A stretch of 64,000 nucleotides of DNA, from NCBI RefSeq assembly GCF_000703005.1, contig NZ_JNLH01000002.1, positions 1 to 64,000 of the forward strand. Direction: 5' to 3'. The notes under the pieces were generated by a model. The model made no database searches, was not told the origin of the DNA, and worked only from the letters and a program-made list of their open reading frames with translations. This DNA is from Pseudobutyrivibrio ruminis HUN009 (GTDB lineage Bacteria > Bacillota > Clostridia > Lachnospirales > Lachnospiraceae). Position numbers and translations under genes: made by a program. Shown here piece by piece: positions 34,994 to 43,951 of this stretch; the stretch's first letter is position 1, and each line of letters begins with the position of its first letter.

Positions 34994-35992
34994 CTATTCT
35001 CCGCAATAATACTTTAACTGTTCTTCTATCTGTTTCTTATAATCAGCAACTACATCTTCAGGACTTGTAATCTTAACGTCAGCACCAAGTCCAAAGACCC
35101 ATCCAAAAAACTGCTGAGAAACCGCCACATCAACCGCAACAAAACTTCTTCCATTCTCTGCAGGTCTTATAGTCACATCTTTACCGAATCTATCAATGAA
35201 GATACTTACCTTATCATCAGGAAATTCGATATGTACTCTTCTCTTGTCTCCATGGAACATAGAGAAGTTTTCTACAACATACTCGCCCATATCAAAGTTC
35301 TTAAATAGCTCTTTGCCTTCTCGAAGATCATCAGTTATGCCAATCTTAAGCATCTTATCCACTCTGTAATGCTTAATCTTTCCAGCCTCGCTATCATAGG
35401 CAACTAAGTAGTAGTTCTCATCTTCCATTGCAAGGAACCAAGGACTCACCTTGTAGAATGCTCCATCCTTCTTAGGCACTAGTTCCTTATTAGTATTCCA
35501 TACACAATACTGGAACTTGATTTGCTTATTCTGCTCTATAGCTGTATGAATTCCATCTACAGTATAGTAGATAGACTCATTCATATTTTTAATACGATCG
35601 TTTACATATACTTGGCGCTGCAACTGCTTAGCCTGGTACTCACTGACAAAAGTCTTCATCTTTTTGATTAGCTGAGCAGACTTATTCTTAGTGATGAACT
35701 TCGATGACTGAATAGCTTCTATCAAAAGCTTAACCTCAGCAAGCTCAAACTCTCTGCTTCCCACATGATAAAAGGTTTCTCTGCCTATCTGCTCTTTGAT
35801 GACTTCAATTCCAAGCTTGTCATTCATAACTGCAAAGTCATCATAAAGACTCTTTCTTTCTGCAGTAATTCCTTCTTCTTCAAGTTCATGCATTATTTGT
35901 TGTAGTGTAAGGCTGTGCTCATCATCAGTCTTTTCCTGCATGATTTTACAAAGATAACTCAGCTTTAATTTTTGATTTGACCCTTTTGGCAT
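34994..35992 (-). CDS. WYL-domain transcriptional regulator
   Basis: This protein of about 332 residues starts at 35992 (MPKGSNQKLKL) behind AGGAGGG; a longer frame would run through the operator palindrome. The N-terminal winged HTH (TLQQIMHELEEEGITAERKS) is followed by a WYL domain that includes FQYCVWNTN, then KVSPWFLAMEDENYYLVAY. The C-terminal WCX part ends in GWVFGLGADVKI. WYL regulators sense ligands or nucleic acids. The palindrome 18 bases upstream suggests autoregulation. Confidence 0.9.
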   Translation of the reverse strand: MPKGSNQKLKLSYLCKIMQEKTDDEHSLTLQQIMHELEEEGITAERKSLYDDFAVMNDKLGIEVIKEQIGRETFYHVGSREFELAEVKLLIEAIQSSKFITKNKSAQLIKKMKTFVSEYQAKQLQRQVYVNDRIKNMNESIYYTVDGIHTAIEQNKQIKFQYCVWNTNKELVPKKDGAFYKVSPWFLAMEDENYYLVAYDSEAGKIKHYRVDKMLKIGITDDLREGKELFKNFDMGEYVVENFSMFHGDKRRVHIEFPDDKVSIFIDRFGKDVTIRPAENGRSFVAVDVAVSQQFFGWVFGLGADVKITSPEDVVADYKKQIEEQLKYYCGE

Positions 35993-36009
35993 AAAAATAC
36001 CCTCCTGCA

Positions 36010-36032
36010 TATACTCAACTAATTTGAGTATA
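36010..36032 (-). promoter_or_regulatory. Perfect 9-bp inverted repeat upstream of the WYL regulator
   Basis: TATACTCAA (36010-36018), a 5-base spacer, and TTGAGTATA (36024-36032) form a perfect palindrome that contains a possible -10 element. It lies 18 bases upstream of the regulator ATG. Probable operator for autoregulation. Confidence 0.65.
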
Positions 36033-36064
36033 CCACAGAAGGGTAATTTGTTGGACAATATTAC

Positions 36065-36844
36065 TTACCATTCAAACACAGCAAGTCGATTGTTGATATT
36101 CTTACCGACGATAGCAAATATTTTTCCACGTATTGAGTATTTCTTCATTTCTTCGTTATAACTTGTCTCTGAAATAAGGCGCATTCTTGGTTCAAGCTCT
36201 AAATACTCGAGTCCTGATTTCGTTCCCCAACCAAATGTGGCATTAGTATGTTTCACAGCATCATGATGACTTCCATTCTTTTCAAGGAATGGTGAATGAA
36301 GCTCAGCTAAAAGATATCCTTGCTCAAAGCTATCACAAAGCATATTAAGACATGTCTTTACCTGGTCTTTTGAAAAATATTCAAGTACTCCCTCCATAAC
36401 TACAATATTCATATCATGCTTTGGAAGTTGCTTTGTCCATTCTCCCTCAAGAGCACTTCCCTCAAGCATTGTACATCTATCCCTGTCTGAGTACACTTTG
36501 CGTCTCTTCTCTATCTGATCAGGAAGATCTACATCAAACCATGTAATACTACCATTGTCGACCTGAGAAAACTTATCATCAAATCCGCATCCAAGATTAA
36601 TACAAAGAGCATCAGGATAATTTTCAATAAGTCTTTTTAACTCGTTTTTATAAAGTATAGTCCTTGCAACTACACCTTCATGTGATAAGAACGGGTCATA
36701 TTTACTGACATCAACTCCAAGTGCATCAATTATCTCTTTTGCCTTTAGGTCGACAATTCTGGCATTTGCCCTAGCTGTCTCACTTGCTTTTATAGCAAGC
36801 GGAATAAGTGCTGTTTCCTGTACATCTCCAAAAGTAAGCTCCAT
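36065..36844 (-). CDS. Leucine-carboxyl-methyltransferase-type SAM methyltransferase
   Basis: This protein of about 259 residues starts at 36844, because GGAGGAG lies 5 bases before that ATG. The SAM site is LCINLGCGFDDKF (family pattern), followed by ITWFDVDLPDQIEKRRK. The family (PpmI/TcmP-type O-methyltransferases) methylates carboxyl groups of polyketides, peptides or small acids. It is the last gene of the minus-strand operon from 43517 and one of two methyltransferases in it. Substrate unknown. Confidence 0.85.
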   Translation of the reverse strand: MELTFGDVQETALIPLAIKASETARANARIVDLKAKEIIDALGVDVSKYDPFLSHEGVVARTILYKNELKRLIENYPDALCINLGCGFDDKFSQVDNGSITWFDVDLPDQIEKRRKVYSDRDRCTMLEGSALEGEWTKQLPKHDMNIVVMEGVLEYFSKDQVKTCLNMLCDSFEQGYLLAELHSPFLEKNGSHHDAVKHTNATFGWGTKSGLEYLELEPRMRLISETSYNEEMKKYSIRGKIFAIVGKNINNRLAVFEW

Positions 36845-36896
36845 TGTTCTCTCCTCCATTTCAATACTAAAGACAACATATTATTCTCATATATTT

Positions 36897-37493
36897 TTAA
36901 AAGGACTTTTTAAGTCTATAGTCGCAACAATCATCACCTTCTGCGACTGATTTAGTCCTCTTGTAATCAACTCCTCTAAATCCATTCATATATTCCTTAT
37001 CCATGCAACAAATCATCTGAATAGCGTTCGGTGTGCCCAGTTCAAGAGCCTTATCATAGAGTGGGCAACTGACTACATCCATGAAGCATTTGTCTTCAGT
37101 AACTAAAAGATTCTCTATTTCATATCCATCGCTCAGTTTTGCAGCAATTCTATCCATCCTCTTCCACATGAGTGAAGGAATGCCCGGAAAAGCAGTAATC
37201 TTGCTAAAGATACCTTGTAGTCTGCGTCCCATCTTTGTTCCCAAGCCTCTTGTAACAGCCAAAGCTTCTCCGGGATAGAAATACTCAACTGAACGATACA
37301 GTGCTACTGCTGGAAAGACATATGACACACTCGCCTTATCTGCGGATGGTTCAGCAATCCTCAACCCTAAAAACTCATTCTCGGCATAGTTCCAAATATC
37401 TTTCGCCCTTGCCGTTCCATATTTTTCTACCAGTTCTGGATAAAAGCGCTTAAACACGAAGGATTTTTTCAGTGTATTACCCATATCTTTCAT
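36897..37493 (-). CDS. ATC-hydrolase-family protein 1
   Basis: This 198-residue protein starts at 37493 (MKDMGNTLKKSF) with GAGGTGA just upstream. The C-terminal part has the L-2-amino-thiazoline-4-carboxylic acid hydrolase family signature: FMDVVSCPLYDKALELGTPN, then QMICCMDKEYMNGFRGVDYK and a final DCCDYRLKK. The family is named for a hydrolase opening a thiazoline ring toward cysteine, but most members are untested. First of three paralogues in this operon. Confidence 0.75.
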   Translation of the reverse strand: MKDMGNTLKKSFVFKRFYPELVEKYGTARAKDIWNYAENEFLGLRIAEPSADKASVSYVFPAVALYRSVEYFYPGEALAVTRGLGTKMGRRLQGIFSKITAFPGIPSLMWKRMDRIAAKLSDGYEIENLLVTEDKCFMDVVSCPLYDKALELGTPNAIQMICCMDKEYMNGFRGVDYKRTKSVAEGDDCCDYRLKKSF

Positions 37494-37495
37494 AC

Positions 37496-38002
37496 TCACC
37501 TCATCAAACTTATGAACAGTCCTACAAGAGCTGCAGGAATCAGTGCAAACAACAGCCCCGGGAATATAGCCCCTTTTAAATGGAACCACTTCTGATGGTA
37601 AGCCTTGTCCATGTGCTCTGTTCCTTCCAGCCTGAACATTTTCATATTTGCAAATAGCACCCAGTCCAGAAAGAGTGTGTCATAGGCTCCAATCCATACC
37701 ATGAGTCCAAAAGCGATCGCGAATCCCTGCCAAAATGTAACTGCACCGGCAAGCTTCGCGCATATGGTAAGAATAACTGTAAACATGATTATTCCACAGG
37801 ACTTCGCCAGTACTACCTTTTTTGATTTATATGAAACATCCACTCTTTCATGTGTTTTGAAGTATTCTTCTTGAATATCAGGCGGGTAATTATGGATACA
37901 TGCCGGACTGTACATTTTTTCCCCATGAAAAGACACAAAAAGAATTGTTGTAAATAATACTGCAAATACTATCGCTTCAATTACCAATACATACCAAACC
38001 AT
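37496..38002 (-). CDS. Polytopic membrane protein A
   Basis: This 168-residue protein has four membrane helices (LVIEAIVFAVLFTTILFVSF, IIMFTVILTICAKLAGAV, FAIAFGLMVWIGAYDTLFLD, FPGLLFALIPAALVGLFI). It resembles the protein encoded at 39079 in layout and in the DxLFLDWVLFANMKMF / DMICFDYFLLMKFQFF segment, so the two are probably paralogues. Family unnamed. It overlaps the region just before the ATC-hydrolase gene and is probably co-translated. Confidence 0.7.
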   Translation of the reverse strand: MVWYVLVIEAIVFAVLFTTILFVSFHGEKMYSPACIHNYPPDIQEEYFKTHERVDVSYKSKKVVLAKSCGIIMFTVILTICAKLAGAVTFWQGFAIAFGLMVWIGAYDTLFLDWVLFANMKMFRLEGTEHMDKAYHQKWFHLKGAIFPGLLFALIPAALVGLFISLMR

Positions 38003-38107
38003 GTTACCTGCTTCCCTCCCTCATAATACGATCATCATAATCCCTGCCAGTCACAGCACGTTCCCGGCAGTAACATAAGTGTCTTTCCCGACATGTTTCC
38101 CATCTCT

Positions 38108-39046
38108 TCAAATTGCATTTTTCATACTCCCCTGTTTTGTAGTATTTCTGATTAAATCCACCATCTTATCCCAGCCTTCCTTGGCCTCTTTCACTATTGG
38201 GAATGCCGGATAGCAGTGGAACATGCCTTCGCCTACGATCATCTCATAATCCACTCCATATTTTTGCATGACTTTTTCGAAAGATGGAGCGCAGGCATAC
38301 AACGTTTCTTCGGAGCCATAAACAAAAGTCACTTGCGGACAATTGGTAAAATCGGCCTTTTGAAGCCATATCATGTATTCAGGAACTGACAAATCGCCAT
38401 GTCTCATGATATCCACAGCGGTTCTCATATAGCTTGCCGGAATTGCCACATCTTTTTTATCCAGTTCAAGCATTCTCTGCCACTCTTCGTCCGTTTCAAC
38501 ACAGGTTCCGGGCGAAATTGCGAGTATATATCCCGGCATTGGGGTGTCATCATGTCCATCATTGATGTATGGGACTATTCCAAGCGCAAGATTCCCGCCT
38601 GATGATGTGCCTAAAACTGAGATGTTCTCCGCATCATAATCCCTTAGCATCTCTTTATATGTCTCGTGGATCATGGCGTATGCTTTTGTCAGAGGATAAT
38701 CGGTACAAAGTGGATAATATGGCACATACACATCTACGCCTGTTTCCCTGGCAAAGCGCAGTGCTTTCTTGACAGCGTCAGGTCTTGGCGCCATTACCAT
38801 TCCACCGCCAATGATAAAAAGATTTGCATGAACTGCCTTAGCTTTGTGCTTCATTCTGATCACTGTGAAACCCATTACTTGGATCTTATCTATATCAAAA
38901 TCAGAATCTTTCAGTTCAGGAATATAGTTTTTGGCATTTGTTTTTTTCTTCTCAGCAACAATTTCTGCGGCAGATTTTCCCTCCCACATCTTTTTGAGTC
39001 CTGCAGCTTTTACTACCCGTTTAAGAATTTCGTATTTAACGCTCAT
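38108..39046 (-). CDS. Alpha/beta hydrolase (hormone-sensitive-lipase type)
   Basis: In this protein of about 312 residues the nucleophile elbow is VLGTSSGGNLAL, the oxyanion region IIGGGMVM stands where HGGG is usual, and a catalytic His lies in GEGMFHCYPAFP near the end, with an acid in TFVYGSEETLY. Such enzymes hydrolyse esters of small molecules. ATG 39046 (MSVKYEIL) is preferred over the one at 39094, which has no ribosome site. It lies between two membrane-protein genes in the ATC-hydrolase operon. Confidence 0.82.
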   Translation of the reverse strand: MSVKYEILKRVVKAAGLKKMWEGKSAAEIVAEKKKTNAKNYIPELKDSDFDIDKIQVMGFTVIRMKHKAKAVHANLFIIGGGMVMAPRPDAVKKALRFARETGVDVYVPYYPLCTDYPLTKAYAMIHETYKEMLRDYDAENISVLGTSSGGNLALGIVPYINDGHDDTPMPGYILAISPGTCVETDEEWQRMLELDKKDVAIPASYMRTAVDIMRHGDLSVPEYMIWLQKADFTNCPQVTFVYGSEETLYACAPSFEKVMQKYGVDYEMIVGEGMFHCYPAFPIVKEAKEGWDKMVDLIRNTTKQGSMKNAI

Positions 39047-39078
39047 TACTTCGTTCCCCACATAAAAAATCTTATTTT

Positions 39079-39576
39079 TCAAAACAATGTACATATCCAG
39101 GCTGCAAGTGCTGATGCAGCCGGGAATATCACAAGAAGCTTCAGCAGCTGGCTCTTGATGTTATATCCATACTTTCTGTTCTTAAAAACGCTTTCAACTT
39201 CCGGAAAATAGAACTGAAAAAACTGGAATTTCATGAGCAGGAAGTAGTCAAAGCAGATCATGTCATAAAGCTTGTAAACAGTGAATATAAAGACAAATCT
39301 GAAAAAGAACTGTCCAAACGTGTAACCACTCCTGAAACCGTCCCAGATTGAGATAAAGCCTACCCCCAGTATCATCAGAAAACTAAATATCATTAAAGTC
39401 CATCCGATTGTCCTGGCGCCGTAGAACAATTCTTTTTCCCTCGGCAAAATAGCCTCCTGCGCTTCTTTCGGTGCTGAAGAAAAGAACTTCTTATCCTGAA
39501 TAAATGCTACGGCAGAAAACATCATCAGTGTTATCGCCACGCAAAATATTATTGTCAAAAATATAGTTAGAATCAT
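39079..39576 (-). CDS. Polytopic membrane protein B
   Basis: This 165-residue protein has four membrane segments (ILTIFLTIIFCVAITLMMF, TLMIFSFLMILGVGFISIW, FFRFVFIFTVYKLYDMICFD, LLVIFPAASALAAWICTLF). It is similar in plan to membrane protein A, with the same order relative to an alpha/beta hydrolase gene, which suggests duplication of a hydrolase/membrane-protein pair. Three bases separate it from the upstream hydrolase gene. Confidence 0.7.
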   Translation of the reverse strand: MILTIFLTIIFCVAITLMMFSAVAFIQDKKFFSSAPKEAQEAILPREKELFYGARTIGWTLMIFSFLMILGVGFISIWDGFRSGYTFGQFFFRFVFIFTVYKLYDMICFDYFLLMKFQFFQFYFPEVESVFKNRKYGYNIKSQLLKLLVIFPAASALAAWICTLF

Positions 39577-39579
39577 CTC

Positions 39580-40356
39580 TTATCCCCCCTGCCTTATGAC
39601 CTTCTCAATCTCCCTCACAAACTTTTCCGGCTTAAATGGAGCCAGCCCTCCGTGGCCTGTGTCCTTGATCTTTCTAAATACTGTATGTGGAAAGATCTTT
39701 TTTATATATTCCACATCCCACTTTCTATCTTTTACCTCTTTTTCTGCGACCCAATATTCTATGTATTTACAGTCAGTACGGATATACTTCGGCATGGAAT
39801 AATTGTTGCAGGATTCAAATGTCCTCCAGATTGTTTTAGCGCTAATCATCTTGAGGACCTTTGCTGCGTACTGCACATCTTCCTCTGACAGTTCATCAGT
39901 AGAAAAAGCTTTTTCCAACAGCTTTGCTCCACCAAGTTTTCCTGTGTATATCAACCAAAAATCCTTTATTGCTATCAATCTTGTAACGATCCAAGGAAGC
40001 TGATATGGAGTAATACCACCATCGATTACTGCACTCTGTATTATCACTTTGTTGCCTACAAGCATCCTGACTACAATGCTTCCACCCATGGAGCAGCCGT
40101 AAAGACACGTCACATTGCTCAGTCCGTTCAGGTTCAGCCATTCTTCCAATTCTGCTGAGATCTCTTCAACACTTGTGAAATCGCTCTTGTTGTCAGGGTC
40201 ATACCCCGGAAGTGCAGGAATTATCAGATGGTATTTCTTTTCCAAAAGCGGAATCACATACTCGAAGTAATCCCACATAACCACGGACGGATGTAGCAAC
40301 ACTATGACCTTATCATTATCTTTTCCAAATTCATGTATCGTCATTTTTCCTATCAT
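39580..40356 (-). CDS. Alpha/beta hydrolase
   Basis: In this 258-residue protein (perhaps 254, if ATG 40344 with TAGGA is used) the nucleophile elbow is LYGCSMGGSIVVRM, the oxyanion loop is VVLLHPSVV, and the catalytic His is in KDTGHGGLAPFKPEKF. Its gene overlaps the ketopantoate-reductase-like gene by 26 bases. A fragment of a close paralogue remains at 43544-43600, at the head of the operon. Confidence 0.85.
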   Translation of the reverse strand: MIGKMTIHEFGKDNDKVIVLLHPSVVMWDYFEYVIPLLEKKYHLIIPALPGYDPDNKSDFTSVEEISAELEEWLNLNGLSNVTCLYGCSMGGSIVVRMLVGNKVIIQSAVIDGGITPYQLPWIVTRLIAIKDFWLIYTGKLGGAKLLEKAFSTDELSEEDVQYAAKVLKMISAKTIWRTFESCNNYSMPKYIRTDCKYIEYWVAEKEVKDRKWDVEYIKKIFPHTVFRKIKDTGHGGLAPFKPEKFVREIEKVIRQGG

Positions 40357-41359
40357 TCCTACATTCCACGTACATTAAAGGTATTGTTGAAGGTAACTGA
40401 TTTGAGTAAACTGCTGTGAATCCATTATTCCTAAGGAATTTCAGATATCCGTTAGTATCCCTCTCAAGGTCTGTCCACTGCTTTGGAATATCGCCGTATT
40501 GCCCGATGTATGCCTTGAAATCCCTGTTGAGCGCACTCATCTCATCGACTGCATTCATCGCATGGTCTGAAGTGCAGAGTTTTCCAAGCTTCGTTGCGAA
40601 AATGAATTGATAGAACGGAAGGTATTTCTTTTTGAACTTTGGATTCCTAAAGTCTTTGTCGGAATCAGGCATAATTTCATGCCCATTGTCTTCCAGTACT
40701 GTATAAGCCGCAACAGTTGCGTCCATGATCCTGTTGACATAGACTTTGTCGCGCCTAAGCTTTTTTATATCACCATTTGTATAATAACAGGCAAAAGCTA
40801 TTGGTATTACTGATGCTGCATGGCATATGAGCCAGTCTGTCATATTTGATTCATAGACTACTTTGAAGTTTGTTCCGGAGAATACATTTCTTATAAAATT
40901 CTCCTGCGAGGAAGTCCCCTTAGTATTTCCAACTGTTATCTTATTCAGTGACACTGATCTGATATAGTCTTTTTCCCTATGCCCTGCAGACATTGCAAAT
41001 GCAAACAGCACAGTTTTTTCTGATAGTGCGGATGTAAGCTCGTCTGTCTTAAGATTGTTGCCGACAAATACAATGTTCCTGGAGGCATTATCTTTAAGAG
41101 GTTGAACAACACTATCTATCTGGGTATATCTGACCACCACGAATATAACGTCGTATCTATCATCCGATCTCAACCCATTAATCACAGGTATCTTCACATT
41201 GGTCTTTCTGCCGAAATAATGATGAATACTAAGCCCATTTCTTTTTATCTCTTCATACCATTTTCCACGTGCAAGAAGTGTGACATCTTTTCCCTGCCTG
41301 TACAAGTTGCTTGCAAGATTTCCACCCAACACTCCTGCTCCATAAACAAGTATTCTCAT
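40331..41359 (-). CDS. Ketopantoate-reductase-like (ApbA/PanE) dehydrogenase
   Basis: In this 342-residue protein the NADP-binding loop is VYGAGVLGGNLASNL (residues 4-18), then VTLLARGKWYEEI as in PanE. The C-terminal helical domain is longer and less conserved than in true PanE enzymes. Many ApbA-like proteins in specialised operons reduce other keto acids. The surroundings (ATC hydrolases, methyltransferases) argue against simple pantothenate synthesis. Confidence 0.82.
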   Translation of the reverse strand: MRILVYGAGVLGGNLASNLYRQGKDVTLLARGKWYEEIKRNGLSIHHYFGRKTNVKIPVINGLRSDDRYDVIFVVVRYTQIDSVVQPLKDNASRNIVFVGNNLKTDELTSALSEKTVLFAFAMSAGHREKDYIRSVSLNKITVGNTKGTSSQENFIRNVFSGTNFKVVYESNMTDWLICHAASVIPIAFACYYTNGDIKKLRRDKVYVNRIMDATVAAYTVLEDNGHEIMPDSDKDFRNPKFKKKYLPFYQFIFATKLGKLCTSDHAMNAVDEMSALNRDFKAYIGQYGDIPKQWTDLERDTNGYLKFLRNNGFTAVYSNQLPSTIPLMYVECRNDRKNDDT

Positions 41360-41360
41360 A

Positions 41361-42260
41361 TCATTCCTCTCTTTTAAAGGTCACAAAGATGAGCCCTGCA
41401 AACAGAGCACATAATACTGCTCCTGTCAGCATCCATAGGGATAATCCATAATCAGTATTTGAAAGGATTCCATATATTGAAATAGGTATTCCAACTAGTC
41501 CGCCCAGCGACAATGCTCCAAAGCCCCTGTGCAGCCTTGCCGCTGTAAGGATGCGGTTAAGCCCTGCCGCCCTCTCACTAATAAGTTCCAACACGCCAAT
41601 CATCATGAAAATTGCTACTATGACAGAAAGTACGGCATACATATTCGCCTCTTGCCTCAAACATTTCACTGTACAAACGATCCATATTATCCAGCCTGCA
41701 TTCCCCGGCAAATCATATATCATCCACTTAGCAGTGGATATCTCCGTTCTATATATCCCAATGCCAGGTTTCCACGGGATGCATCTGTTTACGTTTTTCT
41801 TATACTCAGCGTACTCCTCACCATATAAATCCAAAAGCCACTTCTCTTCCGTTTTTATAAGTGCAACTGTCATAATAATCCAGTCAACTATCGGAAAAAG
41901 TAGCAGCCATGCATTATGCCACATAAGGGTAATCCCAGATAGCGCAAACCACCAGCCGCTGTACATCGGGTTCCGTACCCATGAATAAATGCCATTGGTC
42001 TGAAGCCTGTTCTCTGTTATAGAATCATCCATATCTGACCGGACAGCTCCTATATACCATACACCGATTCCCATTATTATGAGTAATGTACCAACCACTC
42101 GGAAAATAAGTATCCATGAATCATACAGAATTCCTATCTTAAGCACATAGCCAAACAAGATAATTCCTATTACATTGACCATAGCAATTCCATAAACAAT
42201 ATATGGCCCGACTCCAAAGAGAGGGAGTTTCTGCCCTTCTTTCATGTAGTTCTTTAACAT
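41361..42260 (-). CDS. Isoprenylcysteine-methyltransferase-like membrane methyltransferase
   Basis: This 299-residue polytopic protein has the ICMT/PEMT signature (TNGIYSWVRNPMYSGWWFAL near residue 90, and EEKWLLDLYGEEYAEYKKNV near 140, ending RCIPW). The enzyme group methylates carboxyl or amine groups at the membrane using SAM. A second membrane part of about 120 residues (after 170) is an unusual C-terminal extension. One base separates it from the PanE-like gene. Confidence 0.82.
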   Translation of the reverse strand: MLKNYMKEGQKLPLFGVGPYIVYGIAMVNVIGIILFGYVLKIGILYDSWILIFRVVGTLLIIMGIGVWYIGAVRSDMDDSITENRLQTNGIYSWVRNPMYSGWWFALSGITLMWHNAWLLLFPIVDWIIMTVALIKTEEKWLLDLYGEEYAEYKKNVNRCIPWKPGIGIYRTEISTAKWMIYDLPGNAGWIIWIVCTVKCLRQEANMYAVLSVIVAIFMMIGVLELISERAAGLNRILTAARLHRGFGALSLGGLVGIPISIYGILSNTDYGLSLWMLTGAVLCALFAGLIFVTFKREE

Positions 42261-42859
42261 TTTCTGATCACCTCATCATGACATGCAGGCCCATCTGATA
42301 AATCCGAATGTCTGATAAACTCTACATGCCGTGTAAGTCCCGAATAGGCTCTTGTATCTGTATTACAGAATATTTTACAAAGCGGTCTTATCCCATAGGT
42401 TTCAAACATTTCGACATACATACACTTTGAAATTCTATATTCTACCTTGTCTCTGGTGACATTGAAATAATCATAGGTTATGCTGCCATCAGTCATTCGT
42501 TTTTCATGGTCGCCGATATTCCACTTTCTGGCAATATCAAAACTGTTCGGAAGTGCGTTGATTATTGCAATTATCACATTGAAAAATGTCCTTCTTGCCT
42601 CAAAACCAGCGTTTATATAATCCATGATATCTGTGTCAGAAAAGCCAAATTGCTTTAGTTCCAGACACATTGCAATTACCGCATATACATGAAGCGTACT
42701 TGTTGATGGATAAACATTGTGTTTCCTAAAATCATCAGAGGCATACATCTTAGAAAGTCGGACAGCGTATGCTTCAACTCTGTCATCGACATTATTAAGT
42801 CCAGTTTTTTCAATGGCCTTTCGATATATCTTTTTATAGGCTTTTATCTTTCTGTCCAT
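42254..42859 (-). CDS. ATC-hydrolase-family protein 2
   Basis: This 201-residue protein has the C-terminal family pattern (KVEYRISKCMYVEMFETYGI, then PLCKIFCNTDTRAYSGL and a final SDGPACHDE with conserved Cys/His). The helical N-terminal half is typical. It overlaps the ICMT-like gene by 7 bases. It differs considerably from the neighbouring copies, so old divergence rather than recent duplication is likely. Confidence 0.75.
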   Translation of the reverse strand: MDRKIKAYKKIYRKAIEKTGLNNVDDRVEAYAVRLSKMYASDDFRKHNVYPSTSTLHVYAVIAMCLELKQFGFSDTDIMDYINAGFEARRTFFNVIIAIINALPNSFDIARKWNIGDHEKRMTDGSITYDYFNVTRDKVEYRISKCMYVEMFETYGIRPLCKIFCNTDTRAYSGLTRHVEFIRHSDLSDGPACHDEVIRKC

Positions 42860-42875
42860 CCCTTATCCTCCAACT

Positions 42876-43517
42876 TTACTGAGGATTCGCTATCTTATCC
42901 GGCACAATCCAGTAGTCGCAGATAGAACCGCCTGTGGCCAAGGTATAATCTCTGTGTAACACCCCATGTTTTGCCTCTGTCGTATAGTGGTCTATCTCAC
43001 AACAGACAGGAAGTATTTCCAAGAATCCGTTCTTTCTAGCAAAATCATTTAATGGGCAACGCGTGAAATGATAATAGATTCCATCCTTGTGCTTGTTTTC
43101 AAAATTGAAATCCCAGGTCTTGTCTTTATATTCTGGATGTTCATCAGCCCATTCCTGCATCTTATGCATCCTTTCATCACCCTTTTTTAGAGTTATTGGA
43201 TCATTTAAATCTATTGAACTCAAGAACTTACTAACTGGAGGGGTCGTCATGAAATCTTTAATTACTTTTCTATATCCCTCATAATCTATAGCCCCATCAG
43301 CAGCTTTCCATATGGCAAGAAAAACAAAGCACATATAAATGTTTCCTGCCATTGGATTGTCGTAGCCTATATCCTCACATTTTTCAAGCATATCTTTATA
43401 GATAGGCTTAGCACCCTTTAGAGCTTTTCTGGTTACTTCTTTACCAAATTGATTATTGAGATGCTTGCGTAACAATAGCGAAAAAATCATATAGTACTTT
43501 CCCGTGTACTTCATCAT
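42876..43517 (-). CDS. ATC-hydrolase-family protein 3
   Basis: This 213-residue protein opens the operon as it now stands. The family signature is clear: GIYYHFTRCPLNDFARKNG, then LPVCCEIDHYTTEAKHGVLH and RDYTLATGGSICDYW. Cys and His residues in these blocks are presumably catalytic or metal-binding. Only 16 bases separate it from copy 2. The paralogues may process different intermediates of a thiazoline- or cysteine-derived molecule. Confidence 0.8.
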   Translation of the reverse strand: MMKYTGKYYMIFSLLLRKHLNNQFGKEVTRKALKGAKPIYKDMLEKCEDIGYDNPMAGNIYMCFVFLAIWKAADGAIDYEGYRKVIKDFMTTPPVSKFLSSIDLNDPITLKKGDERMHKMQEWADEHPEYKDKTWDFNFENKHKDGIYYHFTRCPLNDFARKNGFLEILPVCCEIDHYTTEAKHGVLHRDYTLATGGSICDYWIVPDKIANPQ

Positions 43518-43543
43518 ATCCTCGTCCCTCCCCTTACAACAAA

Positions 43544-43600
43544 TTAACCTATTGCTTCAATAAATCTCTCTGGCTGAAATGGAGCCAAACTGGCATGACC
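43544..43600 (-). pseudogene. C-terminal scar of an alpha/beta hydrolase gene
   Basis: The minus strand reads GHASLAPFQPERFIEAIG and then stop, matching GHGGLAPFKPEKFVREIE at the end of the hydrolase at 39580. An in-frame stop lies three codons upstream, so only the tail survives. A former first gene of this operon has been deleted. The surrounding 43518-43950 stretch has no intact gene. Confidence 0.75.
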
Positions 43601-43836
43601 GTCTATCTAAGAGCTGCAAAATATTCCTGCCTTTCCTAAATAGAATAATATCACAACGGGTTAGATATTACTAACTGCATTTTGAATAACTTAAAATCTT
43701 TTGATATCCTGGGGAAAGGGGGTTCGGGGGAAGGGCAAGGCTCGGACATCCCCCGAGCGCACAACCTCCAACTCACCAAAACACAAAAAGACCAGCCGAA
43801 GCCAGTCTAATTGCTTTATCTATTTTAAAGGAAGGG

Positions 43837-43951
43837 TTACTGAGCAGATTAATGAATTCTGCTCAGTAATTCTGTTCCTCAGAACAGCATTTTTATTTCA
43901 TAAAAATACTGCCATTTACGATTCTCGAAAAACTGATGTTTTTCAAGAATC
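43837..43951. repeat. Four consecutive inverted repeats
   Basis: Within 115 bases: TTACTGAGCAGA / TCTGCTCAGTAA (43837-43869, perfect 12 bp), CTGTTC / GAACAG (43872-43887), CAGCATTTTTAT / ATAAAAATACTG (43885-43911, one mismatch) and a 14-bp imperfect pair (43920-43951) that starts at the stop of the DUF5688 gene. The last serves as terminator for that gene; the others may terminate plus-strand transcription or form a structured RNA. Confidence 0.7.
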
